Positions 1-8,421 are shown, counted from the first letter of the stretch. The stretch is DNA of 64,000 bases from JALZVT01 sp964634815 (GCA_964634815.1 CAZWMD010000001.1:1-64000); one strand, 5' to 3'. Notes: generated from the letters alone by a model not told the origin. Translations and numbers: made by a program.

Positions 1-340
1 CAACGGCAGCCGCTGTGAATTCCTTACTGACGGAAGCGACGTGAAAACGTGTTTGGGCAGAAATCGGCACATCATGCTCAAGGTTTGCCCTGCCAAAGCC
101 TCGCAGATATTCGATTTTTCCATCCCGGGCATACCCAACGGCACACCCAGGCTCATCCGGGTTTTGTTCAAAGAGAGCATCCAGCGCATTGCCGTTTGCG
201 TGAGAGTCGTTTGCGTGAGAGTCGTTTGCATGAGCGGCGCTTACGCAGTACGTAAATAAAAGAACCAGCAGACACAAGCCTGGGATCCCCATCCTGCCCG
301 CACAGAGGCCGTAGCCAAGTGAAGCTCTTGCGCTCTTCAT
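1..340 (-). CDS. Serine beta-lactamase / penicillin-binding-like hydrolase, N-terminal part (runs off window)
   Basis: Reading the minus strand from an ATG at 340 gives 113 codons that continue past base 1, so only the N-terminus is present. Residues about 18-38 are a hydrophobic signal peptide ending in Ala-His-Ala, so the product should be exported. After a short repeat it reads into a typical class C beta-lactamase/esterase start, with 'GCAVGYARDGKI' and then 'FHVASVSKEFTAAAV', where Ser103-x-x-Lys106 fits the SxxK nucleophile motif of the family. An in-frame ATG at 292 sits directly behind a GGGCAGG stretch and still leaves a signal peptide, so it may be the true start. Substrate is unknown: the family includes beta-lactamases, DD-peptidases and esterases. 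Confidence 0.75.
   Translation of the reverse strand, partial: MKSARASLGYGLCAGRMGIPGLCLLVLLFTYCVSAAHANDSHANDSHANGNALDALFEQNPDEPGCAVGYARDGKIEYLRGFGRANLEHDVPISAQTRFHVASVSKEFTAAAV
193..233. repeat. 15-bp tandem repeat, about 2.7 copies, coding
   Basis: The unit cgtttgcgtgagagt occurs at 193-207 and 208-222, with a partial third copy at 223-233. In the minus-strand gene it encodes the repeated block Ala-Asn-Asp-Ser-His just after the predicted signal-peptide cleavage site. In-frame expansion or loss of units would only change the length of the mature N-terminus. Confidence 0.85.
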
Positions 341-472
341 AGGGTCTTCATGCAAACACTATTTTAGACCAAGTTAGTGCATCCTAACCTTGAAGAGCCT
401 ATTTAATCAAAAGAGGGCTAAATACAAGACTGCAAATCTATATTCGGCGGGTCTAGGCTCGAGCAATCACCA

Positions 473-1582
473 ATGCGGACCAAGCTCATGACCGATGTGC
501 CAGAAGGAATCCAGCTCACACCCTTTGATCCCTTGTTCGAGAAAGACCCTTACGCTGTCTACGCTCGCCTGCGGGACGCCGCTCCCGTCCACTACGACGG
601 TGTGTCGTATACCGTAAGCGGCTATGCAGAAGTTGCTGCTTTGCTGAAAGACAAACGGCTCACCGTTGATGCACGTAGTGTTGGTCTCGTTCGAGACCCA
701 CGCGCGGACAATCCAGTGACCCGGCGTGCACCTGACATGATGAATATCGATGGCCCGGAGCATGCGCGACTGCGCGCAATGGTAAGCCAGGCGTTCACCC
801 CGAATTCTGTTAATGGCTTTCGTCCCAGAGTTGAGGCAATTGCGCAGCGGCTGATTGCAGACCTGCCCCGCGAATTCGACGCTGTGGCGAGTTACGCCAA
901 GCCCTTACCGACTATCGTTATCGCCGAGTACATTGGCGTTGATGCTGCTCGCCACGCTGACTTCAAGCACTGGACCGACACCCTGCTAATGCAGGGCTAT
1001 CCAATGCCCACTCAAGCTCAGTGGGATCAGATAGTTGAGGCCGACCAATTGATGCGTGACTACATGAGCTCGGTTATCGTTGAGCGCAGTGTAAATCCGC
1101 GCGACGATCTGGTATCCCGCCTAAACAAACTTGCAGCGACCCCGAATGAGGTGGTCGACATGTGCGCACTGCTGGTGGGTGCGGGGAACTTCACCACCAC
1201 CGATCTGATTGGTAACGCCTTATTGCGCTTCACTGAAGCAGATCGCAGCCGTATCCCCGAGTTTGTCGATGAGACACTGCGCCTCGACCCGCCAGCCCAA
1301 TCAATGCGTCGCTGGGCACTGGAAGACATAGAGATTGGCGCTCAGACCATTCAAGCCGGTAGTCAGGTGTTGTTGTTTATTGGCGCGGCAAATCACGATC
1401 CAAAAGCTGGCGCGCATCTGGCTTTTGGCAAAGGCGTGCATCACTGTTTAGGGGCAGCCTTTGCACGACTCGAAACCGAAGTCGCGTTAAGCACTATGCC
1501 GCCGTTCGAGATTCAGTCGTTCAAACGACGCAAATCCATGATGTTTCGCGGATGTTCGACGATTAATCTTCGGCGTTGCTAA
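473..1582 (+). CDS. Cytochrome P450, compact form
   Basis: A 369-residue soluble bacterial P450, which would be a heme monooxygenase using electrons from a ferredoxin system not seen here. The I-helix motif is 'GAGNFTTTD', the K-helix ExxR is 'ETLR', and the heme-ligand loop is 'FGKGVHHCLG' with the axial Cys. The protein is shorter than the usual roughly 400 residues. By eye it lacks about 9 residues between the I and K helices and about 13 between 'AANHDP' and 'HLAFG', where the meander segment with the conserved Phe-x-x-Pro-x-Arg-Phe normally lies; the C-terminus is also shortened. The frame stays open, so it may be active, altered or decaying. Its 3' end overlaps the convergent PNPOx-like gene by 20 bases. 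An ATG at 488 is an alternative start. Confidence 0.85.
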   Translation: MRTKLMTDVPEGIQLTPFDPLFEKDPYAVYARLRDAAPVHYDGVSYTVSGYAEVAALLKDKRLTVDARSVGLVRDPRADNPVTRRAPDMMNIDGPEHARLRAMVSQAFTPNSVNGFRPRVEAIAQRLIADLPREFDAVASYAKPLPTIVIAEYIGVDAARHADFKHWTDTLLMQGYPMPTQAQWDQIVEADQLMRDYMSSVIVERSVNPRDDLVSRLNKLAATPNEVVDMCALLVGAGNFTTTDLIGNALLRFTEADRSRIPEFVDETLRLDPPAQSMRRWALEDIEIGAQTIQAGSQVLLFIGAANHDPKAGAHLAFGKGVHHCLGAAFARLETEVALSTMPPFEIQSFKRRKSMMFRGCSTINLRRC

Positions 1583-2519
1583 GGTTCGCGGAGGCAGCTG
1601 GACTGAATGGCGATCCTTCCAGCAAGCGCCAGCGGAGATCCAGCGCACCGCTTTTTTGTGAAACACTGCGTATTCGAATACGCAGAAGGCGCTGAGCTTC
1701 TGCAAAGCGCGCAACGCTTACCGCATCTTCAACAAGCACCGCTGTACCTTGAATTTGTAACTGATCGCCTGTTTCAAAATTGATAAACAGCAGCGCCACT
1801 TCTGGGTTCACGACAAGGTTGCCAAAGGTGTTAAAAAAGTTGTTGCCCTTATAGTCAGGAATAGTAATTTGCGAACTGCTGTCAACGACAACAAAACCGG
1901 GTTGACCACCGCGATGACTAATGTCCAGGCCTTCATAAGGCTCACCGGAACCGTCCTTCATAGCGGATGCAATGAAAAAGGTATCAGCGGCAGAAATGAG
2001 TTTCCTGGCGGTTGCATCAAGCGCATCACGATTGATAGTTGTCTCTTTCTCAACCGGTAATCCGCGTTCGGAGACTTCCCGCAGGCTGATGTATTTAGGG
2101 CAGTTGCCGTAGCTCTGTACTACGGTAACACTGATTGAACCCTTGCTGATGTTCGACACTCGACCGTGCATACGGTTGCGGCGCCGGTTCGATAAATCAA
2201 TGCCCAACACACCCATTGAATCACCCACATCCAAAACACTGAGAGCGCCGCTATCGTTTTGTTCACCAGTTTTGATCAGAAGTATCTTGGGGTCTGGTGA
2301 AGACACAAAGCCCGGCGAACCGGTCAGTAAGGAAACCCATGGCTGGTCGCAATCATCAACGGTGGCCAGAAATAGGTACTCCAAACCCTCAAAGAACTTG
2401 CGATGCTGATCAGGCATGGCATCACGCACCATGCGCATAGACTGTTGATCGATTTTCTCCCGCACATCGGCCTGTTCTTGTAACCGAAGTTCACCGCTGT
2501 GAAATCTCTTCCTGGGCAT
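1563..2519 (-). CDS. PNPOx-like split-barrel flavin-binding protein
   Basis: A 318-residue protein of the pyridoxamine-5'-phosphate-oxidase-like split-barrel superfamily. The segment 'FLATVDDCDQPWVSLLTG' followed by a Pro-rich loop is the usual first half-barrel, and a second such stretch, 'FFIASAM...GLDISHRGGQPGFV', starts around residue 180, suggesting two barrel halves in one chain. Members bind FMN, F420 or heme; which one is used here cannot be told. I placed the start at the ATG at 2519 because AAGGAGG (2526-2532) lies six bases upstream; a longer frame to 2543 would skip that site. It is divergent from the CadC-type regulator gene (126 bases apart), so it is a candidate target, and convergent with the P450. 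Confidence 0.75.
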   Translation of the reverse strand: MPRKRFHSGELRLQEQADVREKIDQQSMRMVRDAMPDQHRKFFEGLEYLFLATVDDCDQPWVSLLTGSPGFVSSPDPKILLIKTGEQNDSGALSVLDVGDSMGVLGIDLSNRRRNRMHGRVSNISKGSISVTVVQSYGNCPKYISLREVSERGLPVEKETTINRDALDATARKLISAADTFFIASAMKDGSGEPYEGLDISHRGGQPGFVVVDSSSQITIPDYKGNNFFNTFGNLVVNPEVALLFINFETGDQLQIQGTAVLVEDAVSVARFAEAQRLLRIRIRSVSQKSGALDLRWRLLEGSPFSPAASANLSNAED

Positions 2520-2645
2520 GTAAGGCCTCCTTAAATCCGTCAAGTGTCAACCTAGTGACATACCCTCTGGGCCTGGTCCGCTAGTATTTTGGTGAGGCTA
2601 TATTCATTCAAGCTGCCCGTATAGTCGCGAAGTAAGGAGAAGTAG

Positions 2646-4403
2646 GTGCAGGCCGAAAAAGAACCACTAGTTTACTTACGGCAAAATCCGTTCTTCCTGA
2701 ATGGCTTACGCGTAGACCCTTCCGCACTACTTGTTTCAAGTGCCCAGGGCGAGACCTCGCTTGAACCCAAAATAATGGAGCTGCTTGTTGCCTTGTCGAG
2801 TCGACCAGGCGAGCTATGGCGCCGCGAAGAATTACTGGATGCTCTTTGGCCACCAGGTCAGGGTAGCGATGAGGGTCTCACACGAAACATTTCCATTATT
2901 CGAAAAATCCTCAGCGAAGGTCACGGAATAAATAAAGTTCTCGTGACCGTACGAAAGCTCGGTTATCGACTTGATGCGAAGGTTAGCGAGGCTCCTTCTA
3001 AATCGGAACGCAGGAATGCCATCGTCATTGATTTGGCTACCCCGAATCCAGCTAAGCCAGCAACAGGTGCTGATCAAAGTTGGCCAATAGCCATTGGCAT
3101 GGTCGTTCTGCTTGGCGCCTTTTTGATTGGTCTTACTAATCTGCGCACACTCACACCGGCGACCGATCCGACAGCCGAGTCCGTCAACGCAAACCGCAGG
3201 CTTGATGCCATCGCAGTCATGCCGTTTCAGAACCTCTCAACCGATGAACGTCAGAGTTTTCTGGCAGAGGGAATTGGCAGAGACCTTGCAAGCTTACTCG
3301 GCCAGATCCCGTCGCTACGAGTGATCCCACTGGTGACCGTAGAGTCTTATAACTCAGTGACAATGCCTGTCGAGACGCTGGGCCGCGAGTTGGACGCACG
3401 CTTTGTTGTTACCGGTGGTGTCGAAAAGCGCGGGAATCGAATTCGACTGCGTGCGACACTCACCGATACCCGTGACGGCCAACTGATCTGGTCTCAAACA
3501 TACGATGAGATGGTTGATACCTTTTACGAGGTACAGGATCAGATCGTGCAAGCCGTTGCGACCTCCTTGTCTACAGAATTGGACGTGATGCGTGCGGAGA
3601 GTCTGGCGTCTCGGGGGGCATTTGATCTCACGGCGTATGAATACGTTCAACTGGCAGAAGAATCTCATCGTTTCTATTCAGAAGAAGCAGCAAACAACGT
3701 AGTGATGAACTTGCAAAGGGCCTTGGAAATTCAACCCGAGAATGCAATTCCTCACGCCTATCTGGCCGAGCAATACAGTGCCAACCTGGTTAGCCGCTTT
3801 GGTACGTCTTCAAAGCAAACACTACTGGGCATGTCACTGGAACTTGAACTCGCCCAGTCACTAGCGCCAAACGACCCACGGGTACTGCGGGCAACAGGTA
3901 TGGTCGCCGTGCTCAATGGCGAGTACGACGAAGCCCTTAAGAGCCTCAGGTTATCGCTCGCGAGGAATCCAAACGATCCTCACGTACAGGCACTATATGG
4001 CTATTCTCTAGGCATAACCGGCAACCTCGACATGGGCCTGGAGCTTATCGAGCAAGCAGAACGTCGCGCGCCGTCACATCCGCGTTATCCGATATGGGCC
4101 GCATACAGGGCGGGTATTTATCAGTTGGCTAACCGGCACCAGAAAGCGGTTGAGGTTTACGAAGAATCGATCCGACGTAACCCAGGCTTTCATTTGGTCT
4201 ACTTCAGCGGAGCCTATAGCTACGCCCGACTGAATAACAAAGCAAAAATGGAAGATCTTATTCGGCGTGGACTGCAAATAGCGCCAGGCTACACACCAGC
4301 GGAATATCGAGATGGTCTTTCCAGACACGGCTATAGCTTGATGTTTAACTATCCTGCCTGGGATGTGTTTGAGGCAAGCTGGAAGAGATATCTCTCACGA
4401 TGA
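2646..4403 (+). CDS. CadC-type membrane transcriptional regulator with TPR repeats
   Basis: A 585-residue protein with an OmpR/CadC winged-helix DNA-binding domain at about residues 20-110 ('LEPKIMELLVALSSRPGEL', 'VRKLGYRL'), one membrane helix at about 146-166, a TolB/FlgO-like alpha-beta domain at about 188-305 ('IAVMPFQNLS', 'LDARFVVTGGVEK'), and TPR-like helical repeats to the C-terminus. This layout is known from membrane-anchored one-component regulators: the N-terminus binds DNA in the cytoplasm and the C-terminal part senses outside the inner membrane. It starts with GTG; AAGGAGA (2634-2640) supports that start. The adjacent divergent PNPOx-like gene is the most likely target, and the signal is unknown. 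Confidence 0.8.
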   Translation: MQAEKEPLVYLRQNPFFLNGLRVDPSALLVSSAQGETSLEPKIMELLVALSSRPGELWRREELLDALWPPGQGSDEGLTRNISIIRKILSEGHGINKVLVTVRKLGYRLDAKVSEAPSKSERRNAIVIDLATPNPAKPATGADQSWPIAIGMVVLLGAFLIGLTNLRTLTPATDPTAESVNANRRLDAIAVMPFQNLSTDERQSFLAEGIGRDLASLLGQIPSLRVIPLVTVESYNSVTMPVETLGRELDARFVVTGGVEKRGNRIRLRATLTDTRDGQLIWSQTYDEMVDTFYEVQDQIVQAVATSLSTELDVMRAESLASRGAFDLTAYEYVQLAEESHRFYSEEAANNVVMNLQRALEIQPENAIPHAYLAEQYSANLVSRFGTSSKQTLLGMSLELELAQSLAPNDPRVLRATGMVAVLNGEYDEALKSLRLSLARNPNDPHVQALYGYSLGITGNLDMGLELIEQAERRAPSHPRYPIWAAYRAGIYQLANRHQKAVEVYEESIRRNPGFHLVYFSGAYSYARLNNKAKMEDLIRRGLQIAPGYTPAEYRDGLSRHGYSLMFNYPAWDVFEASWKRYLSR

Positions 4404-4435
4404 GGCACTAACATAATTTCCTAAAAACCCTCTGT

Positions 4436-5038
4436 TCAAGACTCTAGTATCGCCAAGACTTTGGCTTTTACTCTGGGTAGTAACTCTATGCCGAACCAGG
4501 GATTCTTCTTCAACCAGATATTGTTGCGTGGGCTTGGATGGGGTAACGGGATTAAAGAATCTCCGAAGCTTGACCAATTTTTTACGGTTTCAGTAAGGGT
4601 TCTTGGTCTATCGTCCAAGTGCCACTCCTGAGCGTACTGACCGATCAGCAGTGTTAGTTGAACGCTTGGCATCTGCTCTAACAACGCTTGCCGCCAGGTT
4701 GCCGCGCAGCGCGGTATTGGCGGTAAGTCACCCGACTTACCTTTGCCGGGATAGCAGAAACCCATTGGCAATATGGCTATCTTCGAATCGTCATAGAAAG
4801 TCTCACGACTGATGCCCATCCACTCGCGTAGCCGATCGCCGCTAGGGTCATCAAAAGGAATGCCTGTTGCATGCACTTTTGAACCAGGTGCCTGGCCGGC
4901 AATCAAAATGCGAGCCTCGGGGTGCGCCTGCAGGACCGGACGTACGCCGTTTTCCAGCTCACCCGCACACAGCGTGCAGGATCGAACGGCTTCCAGTAGC
5001 GGTATAAAGTCTTGGGGTAACTCCCTTTTTCGTTTCAA
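4436..5038 (-). CDS. Uracil-DNA glycosylase superfamily protein
   Basis: A 200-residue single-domain protein of the UDG fold. The N-terminal active-site motif is 'GQAPG' (residues 48-52), and the C-terminal loop is 'HPSPRN', with His167. Cys21, Cys24, Cys95 and Cys111 are spaced much as in family-4 and family-5 enzymes, which bind a [4Fe-4S] cluster, so a cluster is plausible. The expected role is removal of uracil or another damaged base from DNA in the cytoplasm, but this subgroup is often only annotated at family level, and activity is not proven by sequence. It lies 12 bases downstream of the AraC-type gene on the same strand and may be co-transcribed with it. Confidence 0.75.
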   Translation of the reverse strand: MKRKRELPQDFIPLLEAVRSCTLCAGELENGVRPVLQAHPEARILIAGQAPGSKVHATGIPFDDPSGDRLREWMGISRETFYDDSKIAILPMGFCYPGKGKSGDLPPIPRCAATWRQALLEQMPSVQLTLLIGQYAQEWHLDDRPRTLTETVKNWSSFGDSLIPLPHPSPRNNIWLKKNPWFGIELLPRVKAKVLAILES

Positions 5039-5050
5039 CTTTTCGCCTTC

Positions 5051-5983
5051 CTATGCTGCGACCTTGGTGTGAGTACGCCGAAACTCCCCCGGCCTCATGC
5101 CGTATTGTTTTTTAAACGCCTGGCTAAAGGCGGCTTCTGACTGGTAACCAACGCGCTCTGCAATTGTTGACAGAGCATGCCCTGTCTCAATGAGTAACCG
5201 GCTGGACTTTTGCAGGCGCACAAAAATAACGTACTGCAATGGCGTCATATTCGCGAGTTCGGTAAATCGGTTTGAGAAAGAAGATCGAGACATATTGACG
5301 AGTTGACCCAAACGTTCAACGCTCCAATCACCGGCAGGATTCGCGTGTATCGCCGTTAATACGCGATTGATGCGTGGATCGGAGAATACAGACAAGAAGG
5401 GAAGGTGATCTGTGGCCGCGGCAAGAGTTGCGCGGATGGCCTGAATCAGAATGATCTCAGACAATCTATCGATGATGGCATGGGCACCAGGCTCCAGTTG
5501 GTCTGACTCATGTGCGATAAATCCCATCGCACTGTCTAGCCATTTTGTGTTGTAGCTTGTATCGCCAGTGACAAGGAGTTTCTGGGGCAAATTCTCAAGC
5601 AACGGGTGGCTCCCCATCTGGTCAAATGCAAACTCACCACAGACCAGACAACACCCCGCGCCGCCACCGCCATAAACAAGCGGACCTTCCCCCAGATAGC
5701 CAACCTCACTTAGCACGTCTTCAAGGGGATGTGGGTTAGTCGTAGAGTCATCCGCAATCGTATGCGCCACGCCGTGCGGAATAACAACCAAATCACCATT
5801 CGAAAGATGAGAGCCCTTGTCTGAATCGATCTGCAGCCAGCATTGGCCACGAATCACAATGTGAAAACGCGCGACATTCGCTTTCACAGGAACATGAATC
5901 CCCCAAGGCGCGGTTAAATCAGTTCGAAAGTACAGACTGCTCGACAACCGCAGCGTATTCAATATGTCGGTCAACGCATCCAT
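5051..5983 (-). CDS. AraC-family transcriptional regulator with cupin sensor domain
   Basis: A 310-residue protein. Residues about 10-200 form a cupin-type sensor ('LVVIPHGVAHTI', and 'GCCLVCGEFAFD' as in the AraC cupin subfamily). Residues about 205-305 hold the two helix-turn-helix units of AraC proteins: 'WSVERLGQLVNMSRSSFSNR' and 'STIAERVGYQSEAAFSQAFK'. It should bind DNA as a one-component regulator responding to a small molecule. Nearby candidate targets are the UDG-family gene downstream on the same strand and the YHS, MAPEG and Rieske genes on the other side of the 5984-6398 intergenic region. No operator could be assigned. Confidence 0.85.
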   Translation of the reverse strand: MDALTDILNTLRLSSSLYFRTDLTAPWGIHVPVKANVARFHIVIRGQCWLQIDSDKGSHLSNGDLVVIPHGVAHTIADDSTTNPHPLEDVLSEVGYLGEGPLVYGGGGAGCCLVCGEFAFDQMGSHPLLENLPQKLLVTGDTSYNTKWLDSAMGFIAHESDQLEPGAHAIIDRLSEIILIQAIRATLAAATDHLPFLSVFSDPRINRVLTAIHANPAGDWSVERLGQLVNMSRSSFSNRFTELANMTPLQYVIFVRLQKSSRLLIETGHALSTIAERVGYQSEAAFSQAFKKQYGMRPGEFRRTHTKVAA

Positions 5984-6398
5984 TCATGCGGCCCCATAGT
6001 TGGCATGCTGTAAGAAACACTTAGCCTAGCAAGGCCAACCCATGCAATCAGTCTTGAATACAACAATTAATACGATTGAGTAGTTTATAGCGACGAACAA
6101 GCATTAACTGAGCACGTTGATACGAAACAGTATGAATAATGCCGTTTCCGCTATTTTGCGTCGGTGTTTCTTCAGTGAATCTAGCGTCCAAGNNNNNNNN
6201 NNNNNNNNNNNNNNNNNNNNNNNNNNNNNNNNNNNNNNNNNNNNNNNNNNNNNNNNNNNNNNNNNNNNNNNNNNNNNNNNNNNNNNNNNNNNAATGCCGT
6301 TTCCGCTATTTTGCGTCGGTGTTTCTTCAGTGAATCTAGCGTCCAAGAGAGCCAAAGCTCTCTCGACCCTACCCATAGATCAATATCTGGAGATTCTG
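5984..6398. other. Intergenic region with N gap and duplicated contig end
   Basis: 415 bases between the divergent AraC and YHS genes. It contains a 100-base run of N and two identical 55-base copies flanking it. A hairpin with a 7-bp stem (AGAGAGC, loop CAAA, GCTCTCT) at 6346-6363 lies in the presumed leader of the YHS gene. I saw no gene and no convincing promoter here. Confidence 0.8.
6138..6347. repeat. 55-bp perfect direct repeat flanking a 100-N gap (probable assembly overlap)
   Basis: Bases 6138-6192 and 6293-6347 are identical over 55 positions and abut the N run at 6193-6292 exactly. This is what results when two contigs sharing a k-mer overlap are joined with a fixed gap. If so, the real sequence has one copy and no gap. 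Confidence 0.85.
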
Positions 6399-6851
6399 AT
6401 GAGAATTGGACAACTATTAGTCGCGGTAATCGCTGCGCTATCTTTTTCTACTGGCGCAATCGCTGCCGACTACACGCATAGCACGCCAGCTGTACAAGGC
6501 TACGACGTCGTGACCTATCACACAGACAAACGCCCGTTGCGCGGCAACGGCAACTTCGTCGCAGCTCACGACGGTGCAACCTATCAGTTTTCCAGCATAG
6601 AAAATCTGGAGACCTTTAAAGCCAACCCGGAAAGGTATGTTCCTGCATTCAATGGCTACTGTGCATTCGGCGTTTCTGTCGGCAAAAAATTTATTGGCGA
6701 CCCTGAAGTATGGCGTGTCGTAGACGGCAAGACCTATCTAAACCTGGACTCGGGCATCCAAAACGAATGGCTGAAAGATGTACCTGGACACATCAAAACT
6801 GCCAACAAGAAGTGGAGAAAGATCAAGGATAAAGACCCTGCGTCTTTGTAA
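6399..6851 (+). CDS. Secreted YHS-domain protein
   Basis: A 150-residue protein with a clear N-terminal signal peptide (cut after 'GAIAA', about residue 23) and one YHS-type domain. Conserved pieces are 'VQGYDVVTYHT', 'YQFSSIENLETFKANPERYVP' and 'GYCAFGVSVGKKF'. It matches the small exported YHS group that is often annotated as a YHS (seleno)protein; here the key position is an ordinary Cys codon. YHS domains are generally linked to metal binding, but the function of this group is not established. A longer frame reading back through the N gap exists, but the ATG at 6399 opens directly on the signal peptide. A hairpin at 6861-6884 follows the stop. Confidence 0.8.
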   Translation: MRIGQLLVAVIAALSFSTGAIAADYTHSTPAVQGYDVVTYHTDKRPLRGNGNFVAAHDGATYQFSSIENLETFKANPERYVPAFNGYCAFGVSVGKKFIGDPEVWRVVDGKTYLNLDSGIQNEWLKDVPGHIKTANKKWRKIKDKDPASL

Positions 6852-6860
6852 CTCGCTCTA

Positions 6861-6884
6861 CGTGGTGGCTTTCAAGCCACCACG
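6861..6884 (+). terminator. Strong inverted repeat after YHS gene (terminator-like)
   Basis: CGTGGTGGCTT, a two-base centre, then AAGCCACCACG: an 11-bp perfect inverted repeat starting 10 bases after the YHS stop codon. It is followed by ttctcg rather than a T run, so intrinsic termination may be weak; it could also serve as an mRNA 3'-end stabiliser. Confidence 0.55.
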
Positions 6885-6922
6885 TTCTCGCCTCAAACAC
6901 TAGATAAACTAAAGACATAGTT

Positions 6923-7144
6923 ATGGAAACAGCATACTTCTATTTAGGTCTATGCGGACTACTTACCGTCTTGCTTTGGACGCCCTACATTCTCTCTCGT
7001 GCAATTACCTGGGGCCTTCCCACATTCCTCAACAACTTCCCGGAAGGTTTTCCGAAGACCCAGCCAGACGCTCCGATGTGGGCACAGCGTTCACAACGTG
7101 CGCATCTGAATGCGGTACTGATGATCGGACTGAAAATCGTATAG
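6923..7144 (+). pseudogene. Truncated MAPEG-family membrane protein
   Basis: A 73-residue frame whose start resembles the first half of a MAPEG-family protein (normally about 130 residues with four membrane helices). It has a first hydrophobic helix 'YLGLCGLLTVLLWTPYILS' and then 'WAQRSQRAHLNAV', which in the family leads into Glu-Asn and a second helix. Here the sequence changes abruptly to 'LMIGLKIV' and stops. The 110 bases up to the next gene do not encode the missing helices in any frame. I read it as a gene remnant cut by a deletion, though a small functional membrane peptide cannot be excluded. Confidence 0.55.
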
Positions 7145-7254
7145 AGTTACCTTCCGGGTTTGAGAGCCTCTCATGAGGAGTAGAGGAATTCGGGCCACCT
7201 GTACGATATCAGGCAGCCTAATGTCTGATAGATCAGTTTCACAGGAGATATCTA

Positions 7255-8421
7255 ATGGATGCCGTTAGGGAAAACGATCTGCTTGAGCGTTTGCGGCGCC
7301 ATCTCTCCGATAAAACCACCGACATGGCGCCGCACGCGCTTAGAGTGCCCGCTGCACACTACGTGAGCGATACCCAATACGAAGCAGAAGTAGACGCGTT
7401 GTTTAAGAAGCGGCCGCTGCTTGTTGCGCTCACACCACACATCCCAAACGCCGGTGATTATCTCGCCCACGATGTGCTGGACACCGGTTTGCTGTTAGTC
7501 CGGGCATCCAGCGGCTCCGCTCGCGCCTACATCAATGCCTGCCGACATCGCGGTGCGCGTCTTGCAGAGGGTAAAGGCAACAAGTCCAGCTTTTCCTGCC
7601 CGTTTCATGCCTGGAACTGGGGCCTCGACGGCAAACTCATTGCTAGACCCAATAGTCACGAAGGATTCTCCACCGGAGAGGATCGTTATGATCAGTTAGT
7701 TGAGCTGCCTTGCTATGAAGTCTCAGGAATGATCTTTGTGTTGCTAGAAGGAGATGACATCGAGACCAAGGTGCAGACGATGATGGGACCCGCGCTCGCT
7801 GACATCGCTGACTACAATATCGCTGGCACTCGCTACATCGACAGCAGAAACACCGAACTTGCATGCAATTACAAATTCTTCCTCGACGGGTTTGCCGAGA
7901 CCTACCACATCGCGCCACTGCACAAAGACACAATCAGCCCGTTCTATTATTCAAACTCCACACTGGTAGAGCAGATGGCTGAGGTAGTTCACCTGGTATC
8001 GCCAAGAAAAACCATCGACAAAGAATTTGCTAAACCCGTATCGGAACAGGGACAAGTCCTGCCCTACTGCACCACAGAATATCTGATCGCGCCAAATGTT
8101 CTGTTAACGCACCAGGTAGACCACATTCAGTTTTGGCGGGTATATCCAGTTGATGGCGCAAGTAGCTGCCGCGTTGAGCTTAATGTGTTTTGGCCTGAGC
8201 CCCTGGACGAAGAAGCCGAGCGCAAGGCAAACCTGAATGTCGACCTTGTTTGGCAGGTAACAACGGATGAAGACTTTCCGCAAAGCGTCAACATTCATCA
8301 AAACCTGGCAAGCGGGGCGCTAAAAGAGCTGGTGTTTGGTCGAAACGAGCCCGCTCTTATCTATTATCATCAGAATATTGCAAAAGCGATCGATAGCGAT
8401 CGATTGATGACGCTGGTCTAG
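7255..8421 (+). CDS. Rieske non-heme iron oxygenase, large (alpha) subunit type
   Basis: A 388-residue protein with an N-terminal Rieske [2Fe-2S] domain, ligands Cys96-x-His98 and Cys115-x-x-His118 ('CRHRGARL' and 'CPFHAW'). The C-terminal ring-hydroxylating domain holds the mononuclear iron ligands in 'ETYHIAPLH' (His218, His223). Such enzymes insert oxygen into aromatic or other substrates and need a reductase partner; no beta subunit or reductase gene is adjacent, so it is probably of the alpha-only type. Substrate is unknown. AGGAG at 7243-7247 supports the ATG at 7255. It converges on glmS with only 9 bases between the stop codons and no clear terminator. Confidence 0.85.
   Translation: MDAVRENDLLERLRRHLSDKTTDMAPHALRVPAAHYVSDTQYEAEVDALFKKRPLLVALTPHIPNAGDYLAHDVLDTGLLLVRASSGSARAYINACRHRGARLAEGKGNKSSFSCPFHAWNWGLDGKLIARPNSHEGFSTGEDRYDQLVELPCYEVSGMIFVLLEGDDIETKVQTMMGPALADIADYNIAGTRYIDSRNTELACNYKFFLDGFAETYHIAPLHKDTISPFYYSNSTLVEQMAEVVHLVSPRKTIDKEFAKPVSEQGQVLPYCTTEYLIAPNVLLTHQVDHIQFWRVYPVDGASSCRVELNVFWPEPLDEEAERKANLNVDLVWQVTTDEDFPQSVNIHQNLASGALKELVFGRNEPALIYYHQNIAKAIDSDRLMTLV

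Noticed and set aside
6138..6347. 55-bp direct repeat as attachment site or element end
   Set aside because: Both copies abut the N run exactly, and no integrase or transposase is nearby; contig overlap is simpler.
6117..6398. N-terminal extension of the YHS protein through the N gap
   Set aside because: The frame crosses unknown bases, whereas the ATG at 6399 opens on a clean signal peptide.
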